Below are positions 51,808-61,195 of a DNA stretch of 64,000 bases, in pieces. This DNA comes from Gammaproteobacteria bacterium (GTDB lineage Bacteria > Pseudomonadota > Gammaproteobacteria > Pseudomonadales > Azotimanducaceae), in the NCBI GenBank assembly GCA_009846005.1, contig VXYL01000054.1:89561-153560 (forward strand), written 5' to 3'. The translations under genes and the position numbers were made by a program. A model generated the notes under the pieces. The model saw only the letters and a program-made list of their open reading frames with translations, searched no databases and had not been told where the DNA came from. How positions within the stretch are numbered: position 1 is the first letter of the stretch; every line of letters starts with the position of its first letter.

Positions 51808-54624
51808 ATGCAAGACGACACCGCTGGCCGAACTCGGTTTCCCGTGAGCAGTACATTCAATTTGCCGCGCGCTGACATTCAACAGATCTCTCGCCATCGG
51901 CGAGTCGAACACGATCCTAGCCGGCACCCGCCCTTGCTTGTGCGGCAGAAGGTCATGCTGCCCGACCCCGTCGACGGGTTCGTCGAGCGTTTCCCGCTCG
52001 AATCGCGCTGCGACCTCACGAAGTGGCGTGTAACGGCGCTCAACGCCCCGGGCGGGTTTGGCAAGACCACGTTGCTTGCCGAGGCTTGCCGCCGATTGCT
52101 GCGGCGCGGCCATGTGGTCGCGTGGCTGACCGTTGACGAGGACGACGGGCCCAACGGCCTCGCGACATACCTTTCGCTGGCGCTCGCGGAAGCGGGTGTC
52201 GAGATACTGGATTCGCGTCTGACGAGCCAGGATCTGCAACGCAGCGACTACCGAATCAACCTGCTTTTGCACAGTATCGAGATGCTGGGCGAGCGTTGCG
52301 TGCTTGCGCTCGACGATGTCCACCGGCTACGCAATCCCGAGACGATGGCGGTGCTCAACCGGCTCCTGCAGCACGCCCCGCCGAATCTCCACGTCGCCTT
52401 GGCGTTCAGGGGAATGCCTGCAGGTCTCGACGTGGCGACGGCCATCCTTCAGGGGCGGGGCATCAGCATCACGGCGGAGGAACTGCGTTTCGAGAAACCG
52501 GACATCGCGCGCTTCTTCGGGGCCAAGTTGTCCCGTGCCGAACTTTCCGATCTGACCGAGACGTCCCAGGGGTGGCCCATCGCGCTTTGCATCCACCGCA
52601 ACGTCAGAGATCAGCGTGCATCCCACGAATTGGCCCAAGAGATCACCTCGAATTGGATCGAGACACGGCTTTGGGGCGGATTGTCGAAGGAGGACCAGCA
52701 GTTCGTTCTGGATATCGGCTTGTTCGAGTGGATCGATCCGGAACTGGTCGACGCCGCACTTGGTGCCGGCTCCGCGCAACGCGTCCGATCGATCCCCGCG
52801 CTCGCCGGACTGCTGCGGTCCGTAGGCGGTGAGTCCGGATCCCTTTCGCTGCATCCCCTGATCAGGCAATACTGTGCGGCCAAGCGGCTCCGGGAAACCC
52901 CGGATCGCTACCGATCAATCCACGCGGCCATCGCCGATGGACTGGCGTCGCAAGGCCAAGTGCTAGCGGGAATGCGCCACGCGACGGAGGCGGGAGACCC
53001 GCGACAGGTCGGCCAGATCCTCATCGACGCCGGCGGATTCCGTGTCTGGCTGAGGCATGGACTGACTCGTCTGCGCCTTTCGAACGAGCTTCTGACCACC
53101 GAGGTGCTGGCGCTTTTCCCGCGCCTGGTTCTGGTGCGCTGCATGGAACTGACCATGCGTGGAGATTTCGAGGCGGCCATGTCGGCCTACTTCGACCTCG
53201 GTGCCCGCACGGAAGGGTTCACCCGGAACTGGGACGGCAGCGACGACCCGGATCTGTCGCTGGACCACCTGTGTTTCCGATGGGTGCTGGCAACCTGCGG
53301 TTGCTGGCCGATCAACACGCCGGATCATCGGGAGTTGCTGTCAGAAGTCCGCAGCCTAGCGGACAGCCGGGATGTCGGCCCCCTAGAGCGGGGCGCGGGG
53401 ATGTACGCGACCGGCAACGCGGCGAGTCACCAGGCGCGTTTCGACCAGGCGCTTGATTGGTTGCGACGTGCCCGAGCTGAGTTGGCCGGCGGTTCTTGGT
53501 ACTTGACGATGTACGTCGACCTGCAGTTGGGCAACATTGCCATGGTCCAAGGCCGTGTCGCCGAGGCGCGGGAAACCTATGCGAGAGCGCAACGCGCCGC
53601 CAAGGCAGACTTCTTCGAGGACGCGGGCCCTTCGGTGATTGCCGAGGTGCTCATGACGGAACTCAGTCTCGAGCGGAACAAGCCCGCCCCTCTTGCGCGA
53701 CGTTCGCACAAGGTGCCACTGCTCGCGAAGAGCGGGGCATGGTTGACCATCTATCTGCCCGCTTGCGAAGCCGCCATGGAACTCGTGAAGCAGGAGGACG
53801 GGCCCGACGAAGCCTTGCGCCAGCTCGATGAGCTCATCAACTTCGCCCGGACGACCTCGCTCGCCACGCTGGTGCGATGCTTGGCGGCCATGCGTGTGTC
53901 GCTGCTAGTCGCCGCCGGACGCGAGACCGAGGCGCAGCGCGTTTGGACGCGCGCCGGCTTCCCCTCCGAGGCGTCGGAAATCGTGGACGTCGACAACCAG
54001 ACCTGGCGCGAAATGGAGGCCATCTCCTGTGCCGGCGTTCGCCTCCTGACGGCCCAATCCCGACTCCACGATGCGCGCCGCCTCGCCGAGGCGCTGCTCG
54101 GAATCTCGCGGAAACGGCGTTTGCGGCGAACCGAGATGCGCGGCCTGGCGTTGGCGATGGTCCTTGAACAACGAGCCGGGAATGCTGCGGATGCGCGAAG
54201 GCACCTGCTGGACTACCTGCACATCTATGCCGAGACCGACTACGTCAGAGCGTTAATCGCCGATCGCCAAGTTGTGCTGGGCCTCTTGGACAGCTTGGCG
54301 AGTACTGAACTCGACGAGGAGGTTGGGATTCTGGCCGAAGCGGTACGCCGCGTGCTCGCCAACGAACCCAGCGAACGTACCACTGACGCGGCGCCGGTGC
54401 TGACGCCGCGCGAGTGCGACATCCTGCAGCGACTCGACACTTGCCGGGACAAGGAGATCGCCAGCGCCCTCGACCTAAGTGAGGACGGCGTGCGCTATCA
54501 CAACAAGAAGATCTTCAAGAAGCTCGGGGTGCGCAGCCGCTTGGAAGCTACCCAACGTGCCCGTTCGATGGGCATCCTGCCCATGGTGGGTGTCCCGGCC
54601 GGGGAGCCATCGACCGGCGCCTGA
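51808..54624 (+). CDS. MalT-like STAND ATPase / LuxR-type transcription regulator, copy 1
   Basis: A 938-aa regulator of the MalT/LAL type. An N-terminal NTPase has Walker A APGGFGKTT (residues 80-88) and Walker B CVLALDDV. Helical TPR-like repeats run from about 400 to 830. The C-terminal HTH is LuxR-type: LTPRECDILQRLDTCRDKEIASALDLSEDGVRYHNKKIFKKLGVRSRLEA. Such proteins typically switch state on ligand-dependent nucleotide binding and then activate promoters. No ligand can be named. It is the tandem paralog of the next gene, with the same order of domains and colinear similarity throughout. Confidence 0.9.
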   Translation: MQDDTAGRTRFPVSSTFNLPRADIQQISRHRRVEHDPSRHPPLLVRQKVMLPDPVDGFVERFPLESRCDLTKWRVTALNAPGGFGKTTLLAEACRRLLRRGHVVAWLTVDEDDGPNGLATYLSLALAEAGVEILDSRLTSQDLQRSDYRINLLLHSIEMLGERCVLALDDVHRLRNPETMAVLNRLLQHAPPNLHVALAFRGMPAGLDVATAILQGRGISITAEELRFEKPDIARFFGAKLSRAELSDLTETSQGWPIALCIHRNVRDQRASHELAQEITSNWIETRLWGGLSKEDQQFVLDIGLFEWIDPELVDAALGAGSAQRVRSIPALAGLLRSVGGESGSLSLHPLIRQYCAAKRLRETPDRYRSIHAAIADGLASQGQVLAGMRHATEAGDPRQVGQILIDAGGFRVWLRHGLTRLRLSNELLTTEVLALFPRLVLVRCMELTMRGDFEAAMSAYFDLGARTEGFTRNWDGSDDPDLSLDHLCFRWVLATCGCWPINTPDHRELLSEVRSLADSRDVGPLERGAGMYATGNAASHQARFDQALDWLRRARAELAGGSWYLTMYVDLQLGNIAMVQGRVAEARETYARAQRAAKADFFEDAGPSVIAEVLMTELSLERNKPAPLARRSHKVPLLAKSGAWLTIYLPACEAAMELVKQEDGPDEALRQLDELINFARTTSLATLVRCLAAMRVSLLVAAGRETEAQRVWTRAGFPSEASEIVDVDNQTWREMEAISCAGVRLLTAQSRLHDARRLAEALLGISRKRRLRRTEMRGLALAMVLEQRAGNAADARRHLLDYLHIYAETDYVRALIADRQVVLGLLDSLASTELDEEVGILAEAVRRVLANEPSERTTDAAPVLTPRECDILQRLDTCRDKEIASALDLSEDGVRYHNKKIFKKLGVRSRLEATQRARSMGILPMVGVPAGEPSTGA

Positions 54625-54692
54625 TCCGGGACGACCCGTTCGAGAGTCGCCGCGCATGCCGCCACGGCGGCTTACGCTACCGCAAAAAGCGT

Positions 54693-54722
54693 TTGACCCG
54701 TGAATTGACGGGCGCATATGGT
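54693..54722 (+). promoter_or_regulatory. Candidate sigma70-type promoter of regulator copy 2
   Basis: TTGACC (54693-54698), 18-base spacer, TATGGT (54717-54722). Transcription would begin near 54729, leaving almost no leader before ATG 54733 and favouring a downstream start for this gene. Confidence 0.45.
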
Positions 54723-54732
54723 TTTCCGCTGA

Positions 54733-57573
54733 ATGCCGAAAGGCATGCCCACCGGCACTGGCAGTCACGGGTCGGACGGGGTGACGGTTTCGTTAGTATG
54801 GACGTGTCGGTTGGGGAACACGGTGCAAGTCGCTCGAACCCGCTCGGCGCGGGGAGCGCGCCAGAGCGCGGGTGCCGGTCGCATCCACGCCGATCGACCG
54901 TGGCTGCTTCGCCGGAAGGTCATGCTTCCGGATCCGGTCGACGGATTCGTCAACCGGGCCGAGTTGGCGTCGCGATGCGACCTCCAGCAACAGCGACTGA
55001 CCGTCATCAAGGCACCTGGCGGGTTCGGGAAAACCACGCTCCTCGCTGACGCCTGCCACCGCCTGCGCGCCGCGCGCGACGTGGCGGCTTGGCTCACGGT
55101 CGACGAGGAAGACGATGCGGCGGCACTGGCGACGTATCTGCCCTTCGCCTTTGCCGAGGCCGGCCTCGACATCCTCGACTCGCGCGTGACCAGCCACGAC
55201 TTCGAGCGCGGCGACTACCGGATCAACCTGCTCCTGCATAGCATCGAAGTCCGCGCGTTCCGCTGCGTGTTGGCCATCGACGATGTAGACCGCCTGCGAA
55301 GTCCCGAGTCCTTAAACGTAGTCGATCAGCTCCTCCACCGCGGCCCGCCGAACCTGCACATCGCCATGACGTGTCGGGAACTGCCGCCGTTGCTCGATGT
55401 GGCGTCGCTGCTCCTTGACCGACGCGGGGTGGTGGTCTCGGACGAGGATCTGCGTTTCAAGAAACGCGAGATTGCACGTTTTTTCGACACGAAGCTGTCG
55501 AGGCGCGAACTCGACGAGCTGAATGAAGGCTCGCAGGGTTGGCCCATCGCACTATGCATCCACCGCGATGTGCGTGCCGGCGGCGGCCCCGTGGACATGA
55601 TGCAGGGCATCGCCTCGAATTGGATCGAGGCGCGGCTTTGGCGCGGCTTGGCCAGGGAAGAACAGGATCTCGTGCTCGATGTCGGGCTGTTCGAATGGAT
55701 CGATGGCGATCTTGTCGATGAGGTACTCGGTGCCGGTTCGACGCGTCGGATACAGGCGATTCCGGCGCTGTCGGGTCTGCTGCGGACGGCTGGCGGGTCC
55801 AAGGATGTGCTGACCCTGCAGCCACTCATCCGTCAATACTGTGCGGCCAAACGATCCCGGGAATCGCCGGAACGCTACCGAACGATTCATCGATCGATCG
55901 CCGATGCCCTTGCGCGCCGGGGCCGGGTTGTACCGGCAATGCGGCACGCGAGGGAGGCTGGGGATCTCCATCGGGTTGGCGAGATCCTCGAAGCGGCGGG
56001 TGGGCCGCGTTTTTGGCTGCGGCGCGGCATGGTCACGATGGCGGCGGCCAACGAACTCTTGACGAACGACATGCTCGAAGGGTTCCCGCGCCTCCAACTG
56101 CTACGCTGCATTTTGATGGTCTGGTCAGGAGAGCTCGTTGAGGCCAGAGCCACCTACGACGACCTGAACGCACGAACCGACGGTTTCACGCGGGACCGGG
56201 AGGGGGGCGACAACCGGGAACTCTACCTAGACAACGTGACCTACCGGTATCTGCTGTTGTCCTGCGGCTGCCAGCCCATTGGCACGCCTGAGGCGAGCGC
56301 ATTGGTTTCGGATATCAACGAGATGGCGGACCACCCGGATGTCGAACCCTTCGCGAAGGCCGTGGCGGAGTACGCCATGGGAGAGATCGAGACCACGCGG
56401 GGCAACTTCGAGGACGCCCTGCGCTGGACGACCCAGTCGCGTACGGTGATGGTGCGGCGATCCCGGTACATGGCCATGGTCGCGGACTTCCAGCTCGGCA
56501 TCATGGCCATGGTGCAGGGTCGCGTTGCCGACGCGGCGAAGGCATACAGCCGTTCCCAAAGAGCCTCGAAGAGCGATTTCCTGCAGGATGCGGGTCCCGC
56601 GGTCGTGGCCGAGGTGCTCGCCACCGAGTTGAACCTCGAGCGGAACCGAACGGCATCGCTTGCGCGTCGGTCCCACACCATGCCGACCCTGCTTGCCGCG
56701 AGCGGCGGCTGGCTGGATGTCTACATGGCGTCATCGGAAGTCGCCGTGGCGCTTGCGATCCGCGAGGGTGGGCCGGACGCGGCATTGGACGAACTCCAAG
56801 AGATGGTGTCGTTCGCCGCACGGACCGAACGACAGACATTGACGCGCGCGCTTGCGGGGATTCGCATATCGTTGCTGGTGACCGCCGGTCGCACCGAGGA
56901 AGCGCAGCGGCTTTGGGCCGACGCGAACCTGCCGCAAGGCACGGCGGCGGTCGTCGATCTCGAAACCCAGACTTGGCGCGAAATGGAGTCCATTGGATGC
57001 GCGGCTCTGCGTTTGCTCACGGCGGGCGAGGAGTTCGGCGCGGCGCGGGAATGCGCGGACGCGATGCTTGCGGCCTGTGCCGAAAGAGGGTTGAGGCGAT
57101 CACTGATGCGTTGCCGGGCGTTGGCGATGGTTCTCGAACACAGGGCCGGAAACCCGAACGCGGCCATCGCCCACCTTTCCGAGTACTTGAGGCTCTTCGC
57201 GGAGACGGACTATGCAAGGCCGATGGTTCAAGAACGGGAAGTCGGCCTCGCGGTTCTCGAAGATCTCGGTGAGGCACCCGGCGAAGCGGGTCTGCGCGAC
57301 GCCGCGGTAGCGCTCACGGCCATCCTCCAGGAACGGCCTCCCGTCCAAAGCGCGGTAGCCGTCCCGGCGTTGACGACGCGGGAACAGGAGATTCTCGAAC
57401 GTCTCGAGCATTGGCGCGACAAGGAGATTGCCGTCGCGCTCGACTTGAGCCAGGACGGGGTTCGCTACCACGTCAAGAAGATCTACCGGAAACTGGGCGT
57501 TCGCAGTCGGTTCGAGGCAACCCGTCGTGCCCGCGCCGAGGGTATCCTTACCGTATCGAGCGATGACCGCTAG
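54733..57573 (+). CDS. MalT-like STAND ATPase / LuxR-type transcription regulator, copy 2
   Basis: Up to 946 aa, closely paralogous to the preceding gene. Shared landmarks include KVMLPDPVDGFV, APGGFGKTTLL (Walker A), CVLAIDDVDRL (Walker B), QGWPIALCIHR, PLIRQYCAAKR and the LuxR HTH (REQEILERLEHWRDKEIAVALDLSQDGVRYHVKKIYRKLGVRSR). The N-terminal 30 residues are unlike copy 1 and may not be translated; GTG 54823, preceded by GGGGAA, is a plausible true start. Tandem duplication followed by divergence suggests two related signals or an interplay between the copies. Confidence 0.9.
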   Translation: MPKGMPTGTGSHGSDGVTVSLVWTCRLGNTVQVARTRSARGARQSAGAGRIHADRPWLLRRKVMLPDPVDGFVNRAELASRCDLQQQRLTVIKAPGGFGKTTLLADACHRLRAARDVAAWLTVDEEDDAAALATYLPFAFAEAGLDILDSRVTSHDFERGDYRINLLLHSIEVRAFRCVLAIDDVDRLRSPESLNVVDQLLHRGPPNLHIAMTCRELPPLLDVASLLLDRRGVVVSDEDLRFKKREIARFFDTKLSRRELDELNEGSQGWPIALCIHRDVRAGGGPVDMMQGIASNWIEARLWRGLAREEQDLVLDVGLFEWIDGDLVDEVLGAGSTRRIQAIPALSGLLRTAGGSKDVLTLQPLIRQYCAAKRSRESPERYRTIHRSIADALARRGRVVPAMRHAREAGDLHRVGEILEAAGGPRFWLRRGMVTMAAANELLTNDMLEGFPRLQLLRCILMVWSGELVEARATYDDLNARTDGFTRDREGGDNRELYLDNVTYRYLLLSCGCQPIGTPEASALVSDINEMADHPDVEPFAKAVAEYAMGEIETTRGNFEDALRWTTQSRTVMVRRSRYMAMVADFQLGIMAMVQGRVADAAKAYSRSQRASKSDFLQDAGPAVVAEVLATELNLERNRTASLARRSHTMPTLLAASGGWLDVYMASSEVAVALAIREGGPDAALDELQEMVSFAARTERQTLTRALAGIRISLLVTAGRTEEAQRLWADANLPQGTAAVVDLETQTWREMESIGCAALRLLTAGEEFGAARECADAMLAACAERGLRRSLMRCRALAMVLEHRAGNPNAAIAHLSEYLRLFAETDYARPMVQEREVGLAVLEDLGEAPGEAGLRDAAVALTAILQERPPVQSAVAVPALTTREQEILERLEHWRDKEIAVALDLSQDGVRYHVKKIYRKLGVRSRFEATRRARAEGILTVSSDDR

Positions 57574-57803
57574 CGGGTATGGTAGCGCTCTCGCAAGGGG
57601 AGTTGACAGCACGGCGACCGGCGTGGGTAGCACGTCGCGAACGCGGATGCTACGATTTGCGAACAAAATGTGACTGGCCGAGGCGGGAGCGAAAACACCG
57701 ACGGCGCGTTGTAAAGGGGAAGGACTGCGTGAGGTGGTGCCCGCAGGATGGGGTGGCCAACTAGGTCAATCCTCCTCGGCCGGATCAGACGGATAGGCGA
57801 ACA

Positions 57804-58268
57804 ATGCGGTTTTTCAAGCCAACTGAAGATGCCGAGCGCCCTGCGGAGGCGACCGAGAAACCGTTGAACGACAGCAGGACGGATCGGGAGGAAAACCAAG
57901 TGTCCAATGTGCAAGAGTCATTGTCGAAGGTGATGGATGTAGTTGACGGCGCCATCGGTGTCGCACTCGTCGACTTCGATGGGGGATTGACCCTAGGTAC
58001 CGCCGGGGGAGGCGAGGGACTTGACTTGGAGATGGCGGGTGCGGGAAATCTCGAGGTGGTGCGTGCCATGATGCGCGTGATGGATCAGCTCGGTCTGGAC
58101 GACGAGATTGAGGACATGCTTGTCACGCTGGGCGAGCAGTATCATCTGATTCGCCCGCTCGAACAGCACTCCTCGATGTTTCTGTACCTGGCTATCGACC
58201 GCAGCCAGGGGAATCTCGGTTTGTCTCGCCATCAACTCCGGGCGATCGAGGCTGAACTCGTGATTTAG
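57804..58268 (+). CDS. Roadblock/LC7-domain protein
   Basis: A 154-aa protein. Residues about 36-150 match the Roadblock/LC7 fold (SLSKVMDVVDGAIGVALVDFDGGLTLGTAGGG, then GLDDEIEDMLVTLGEQYHLIRPL, FLYLAIDRSQGNLGLSRHQLRAIEAEL). These small dimeric proteins usually regulate small GTPases such as MglA or act in motility and polarity. No GTPase gene lies in this window. The N-terminal 32 residues are charged and probably unstructured; GTG 57900 with GGGAGG upstream is a possible shorter start. It sits between the twin regulators and the ammonium transporter. Confidence 0.78.
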   Translation: MRFFKPTEDAERPAEATEKPLNDSRTDREENQVSNVQESLSKVMDVVDGAIGVALVDFDGGLTLGTAGGGEGLDLEMAGAGNLEVVRAMMRVMDQLGLDDEIEDMLVTLGEQYHLIRPLEQHSSMFLYLAIDRSQGNLGLSRHQLRAIEAELVI

Positions 58269-58272
58269 AAGT

Positions 58273-58328
58273 GCTCCCTCATGGGTCTCGGCTCGCCGCG
58301 ATTGTCGAGACCGTGAGCCGATGGGAGC
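58273..58328 (+). promoter_or_regulatory. Structured element upstream of the ammonium transporter with alternative stems
   Basis: Outer arms GCTCCC (58273-58278) and GGGAGC (58323-58328) enclose GGTCTCG (58284-58290) pairing with CGAGACC (58306-58312). A competing pair is CGGCTC (58289-58294) with GAGCCG (58315-58320). Mutually exclusive stems suit a switch, attenuator or protein site. Confidence 0.45.
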
Positions 58329-58419
58329 CAATTCAACGCCCTTGGGGCGTTATGTTTGTCGACGAGTCGGCGGCCATTACGCCGTACCGCCCACCGTCTA
58401 TCGTGATGGGGGTACCTCA

Positions 58420-59718
58420 ATGAACATCTGTGCCAGCCGGCGTTTCTCACGCCGGGCCGCCTTCGCTCTGATCGCCATCCTCTGCGCTCGCGCAGGGTAC
58501 GCGGAGGGTGCCGATTCCGGCGATAGCGGCTGGGTGATGATGTCGACGGCCTTGGTGCTATTCATGACCTTGCCCGGGCTGTCGTTGTTCTACGGCGGAA
58601 TGGTCCGGTCGGTCAGTGTTCTGTCGGTACTGATGCAGTGTTTGGCGATCGCCTGCCTTGTGACGATCCTGTGGCTCGTGGTGGGCTACAGCCTGGCATT
58701 CGGCGAAGGCAACCTGATAATCGGGGACCTCAGCAAGGTCCTGTTCCGGGGAATCTCGGAAGACACCTTGTACGGCTCGGTGCCGGAGATGAGCTTCGCG
58801 CTGTTCCAGCTCGGCTTTGCCATCATCACGCCGGCGCTCATCGTCGGCGGGTTCGCGGAACGGATGCGCTTCTCCTCGGTGCTGGTGTTCTCGGGCCTGT
58901 GGGTACTCCTGGTCTACGCGCCCATTGCGCACTGGGTGTGGGGCGGCGGCTGGCTTGCCGAGCTCGGTGCCATGGACTTCGCGGGCGGCACGGCAGTGCA
59001 CATCGCCGCCGGCACGGCGGCGGTGGTGGCCGCCGTCGTGGTGGGTCCCCGACGCGGCTTTCCGGACCAGGTCCAGCCACCCCACAACATGACGCTGACC
59101 GTGGCCGGTGCCGGCATGCTCTGGGTGGGATGGTTCGGCTTCAACGGCGGCAGCGCGCTGGCGGCTGGGGGGGACGCCGCCATGGCCGTGGCCGTCACCC
59201 ACATCGCCGCGGCCGCGGGGGCGTTCACCTGGATGCTGATCGAGTGGGTGCGCTACGGCAAGCCGAGCGCTCTTGGCACCGTGACCGGCATGGTTGCCGG
59301 GTTGGGAACCGTCACCGCCGCCTCGGGCTACATCGGGCCGGCCGGCGCGCTGGTCGTCGGCATCATTGCCGGGGCGGTCTGCTTCGTGGCCACCAACGTG
59401 ATGAATCTCAAGTTGAAGATCGACGACTCGCTGGACGTGTTCCCGGTCCACGCCGTGGGCGGCTGCATTGGGATGATGCTCACCGCCGTGTTCGCGAGCG
59501 ACGCCATCGGCATTCTAAGCGGCTCGGAGGATATCGCCATCGGCGAGCAGTTGCGCATCCAGGGTCTCGCCGTCATCGCCGTGCTGGCCTATACGGCTGC
59601 GGCAACGTGGATCATCCTCAAGATCACCGATCTCCTGATCGGCAACCGCGTCCCGGAGGACCAGGAGATCGACGGACTCGACATCGCCGAGCACAACGAA
59701 CGGGGCTACATTATCTGA
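58420..59718 (+). CDS. amt: Ammonium transporter Amt
   Basis: A 432-aa Amt/Mep channel with a signal segment and about eleven membrane helices. It transports ammonium across the inner membrane. The twin pore histidines are visible in DFAGGTAVHIAAG and DVFPVHAVGG, and the entry motif LFYGGMVR and FAERMRFSS are typical. The C-terminal tail is short (EDQEIDGLDIAEHNERGYII), with the conserved interaction site for GlnK-type regulators less clear. ATG 58420 starts the signal; the ORF opens at 58321 in non-coding DNA. No glnK gene is adjacent in this window, unlike the usual pairing. A structured element lies upstream. Confidence 0.93.
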   Translation: MNICASRRFSRRAAFALIAILCARAGYAEGADSGDSGWVMMSTALVLFMTLPGLSLFYGGMVRSVSVLSVLMQCLAIACLVTILWLVVGYSLAFGEGNLIIGDLSKVLFRGISEDTLYGSVPEMSFALFQLGFAIITPALIVGGFAERMRFSSVLVFSGLWVLLVYAPIAHWVWGGGWLAELGAMDFAGGTAVHIAAGTAAVVAAVVVGPRRGFPDQVQPPHNMTLTVAGAGMLWVGWFGFNGGSALAAGGDAAMAVAVTHIAAAAGAFTWMLIEWVRYGKPSALGTVTGMVAGLGTVTAASGYIGPAGALVVGIIAGAVCFVATNVMNLKLKIDDSLDVFPVHAVGGCIGMMLTAVFASDAIGILSGSEDIAIGEQLRIQGLAVIAVLAYTAAATWIILKITDLLIGNRVPEDQEIDGLDIAEHNERGYII

Positions 59719-60021
59719 TGGTCTGTTCACACGGAAAGTGTGTTGTCACGCGTGCGTGACAAGCGGCGGGGGTTCCCGCGAAGCCGGCCGTGGTTAACGC
59801 ATTCTAGGTTGCAAGGACGGAATCGGCCGGAGGATCCTGTCCCCGACGCCTGGCGCCGTAGTCCGGCTCGCGTGCGTATAGTCTATTAGCGCGCTTCTTC
59901 GACCGTGCGAACACGCGCCGGGTATGTGCGGTTCTCGGACGCCACATATGCGTTGCCCGGGATGCCCTCCTTGCCTGTTTGCCGACTCGCTCGGACGCGA
60001 AATGCCCACGACGATGCCCGA
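59719..60021. other. Intergenic stretch between amt and fatty acid hydroxylase
   Basis: 303 bases between convergent genes. It starts with two hairpins (see next entry). The remainder holds no convincing ORF or RNA. Confidence 0.55.
59728..59762. terminator. Twin hairpins after amt
   Basis: CACAC-GGAAA-GTGTG (59728-59742) is followed directly by TTGTCACG-CGTG-CGTGACAA (59743-59762). Located 10 bases after the amt stop, a good place for a terminator, though no T-run follows. Confidence 0.5.
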
Positions 60022-61011
60022 TCAAGGTGATCGACCTGTTCTCGCGAAGGGTCGAAGAATCCGACGCGCGGCCTTGTGGAAGGGGAGCAGGTAGAGGGCA
60101 GCAACCGTCTGGTACTCGGCGTCCTCGCCGCCGCCAAGGCCCAACTCGAGTGTCTCGCGTTCGACCGGTACGTAAAGCGTCCCCGCCATCCGGTCCCAGA
60201 ACGAAAACACTAGGCCGAAGTTCTTGTCGAGATGCGCGACGTCGCGGCTGTGATGGATCTGGTGCTGCGCCGGGCTCAGGACGAGCCGTGACAGCCAACC
60301 CGGATAGTGGAGCCAGACATGGCTGTGGCGGAGGTTGTAGCCGAACACGTAGAACAGGAACAGGGCGAGGTTCACGCCCCCGGCTAGGACCTCGCTGACG
60401 GGCCCGCCGAGCCCCCAGGAGAACGCCCCGGCGGTTGTGCCGATCGCAAACGAGGCACACAACCCTGCGACGACATCGTCGCAGGGGTGCATGCGGTAGA
60501 GCGTCAACGGCGTTAGAACCTGCGCGGAATGGTGCACCTTATGGAACTCCCAGAGTATGCCAAGCCGGTGCTGCAGGAAGTGGGCGATGTACACGCCGAG
60601 ATCGAACGCCACCATGACAACTAGCGTGTAGAGGAGCAACGTGGCCGGGCCGGGTGGTCCGGAATAGGCGACAGCGCCGAACAGGCCTTCGAGGGCGTCC
60701 TCGGTCCAGCGAGCCACGGTCGGTGCACCGACCAGCAGCGGCACGAGTCCGAAGGCGCGGATCAGGCGACCGACGACGTAGTACTTGTAGTCGACGATCG
60801 CCGACGGATGCAAATAGATCGTCTTCGGGCAAAGGTAGCGAAGGAAGGAGTGGTCCGCGCCGGCGACCGTTCTACGAATGGTCCGGTGGACGACGAATGC
60901 CATCACCATGGCGCCTAGCAGATAAAGCCAGTAGATCCGGGCCTCGGGCGAGAATGGATATGACATCTCGTAGAGGACGCGGTCGGGCAACTGCCGCAGC
61001 CAATCCATCAC
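60022..61011 (-). CDS. Fatty acid hydroxylase / sterol desaturase family membrane enzyme
   Basis: A 329-aa membrane di-iron enzyme of the fatty acid hydroxylase superfamily. It has several hydrophobic helices and the full set of His motifs: HFLQHR (HxxxH), HKVHHS (HxxHH), HSHVWLHYPGW and HQIHHS (HxxHH). These bind two irons used to hydroxylate or desaturate lipid chains. GTG 61011 followed at once by ATG 61008 gives the start; GGAGG lies upstream. Substrate unknown: fatty acid, sterol-like or carotenoid lipids are all possible. It faces amt tail-to-tail and lies downstream of the HTTM-DCC gene on the same strand. Confidence 0.9.
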   Translation of the reverse strand: MMDWLRQLPDRVLYEMSYPFSPEARIYWLYLLGAMVMAFVVHRTIRRTVAGADHSFLRYLCPKTIYLHPSAIVDYKYYVVGRLIRAFGLVPLLVGAPTVARWTEDALEGLFGAVAYSGPPGPATLLLYTLVVMVAFDLGVYIAHFLQHRLGILWEFHKVHHSAQVLTPLTLYRMHPCDDVVAGLCASFAIGTTAGAFSWGLGGPVSEVLAGGVNLALFLFYVFGYNLRHSHVWLHYPGWLSRLVLSPAQHQIHHSRDVAHLDKNFGLVFSFWDRMAGTLYVPVERETLELGLGGGEDAEYQTVAALYLLPFHKAARRILRPFARTGRSP

Positions 61012-61195
61012 TCGCGTACGGTCCTCCGGTAATCTGAATCGAACAAACCCGCGATGGGCGATGTCTGGATCGACGGACTCAGAACGCGTCTCCTGCGGGC
61101 CAATCCAGTGCGTGCAAGGCTACCGCACTCCTCGCAGGCATGCACGATCAGCGCCTGCAGGGTGACCTTCGAGGCTCGCAACTCCAGCAAACCGA

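Noticed and set aside
57603-57631. TTGACA with a possible promoter upstream of the Roadblock gene
   Set aside because: Good -35, but at 17 bases the -10 reads GGTAGC, too poor to call.
59804-60460. 218-aa minus-strand ORF
   Set aside because: Overlaps the fatty acid hydroxylase in another frame; Arg-rich, no motif.
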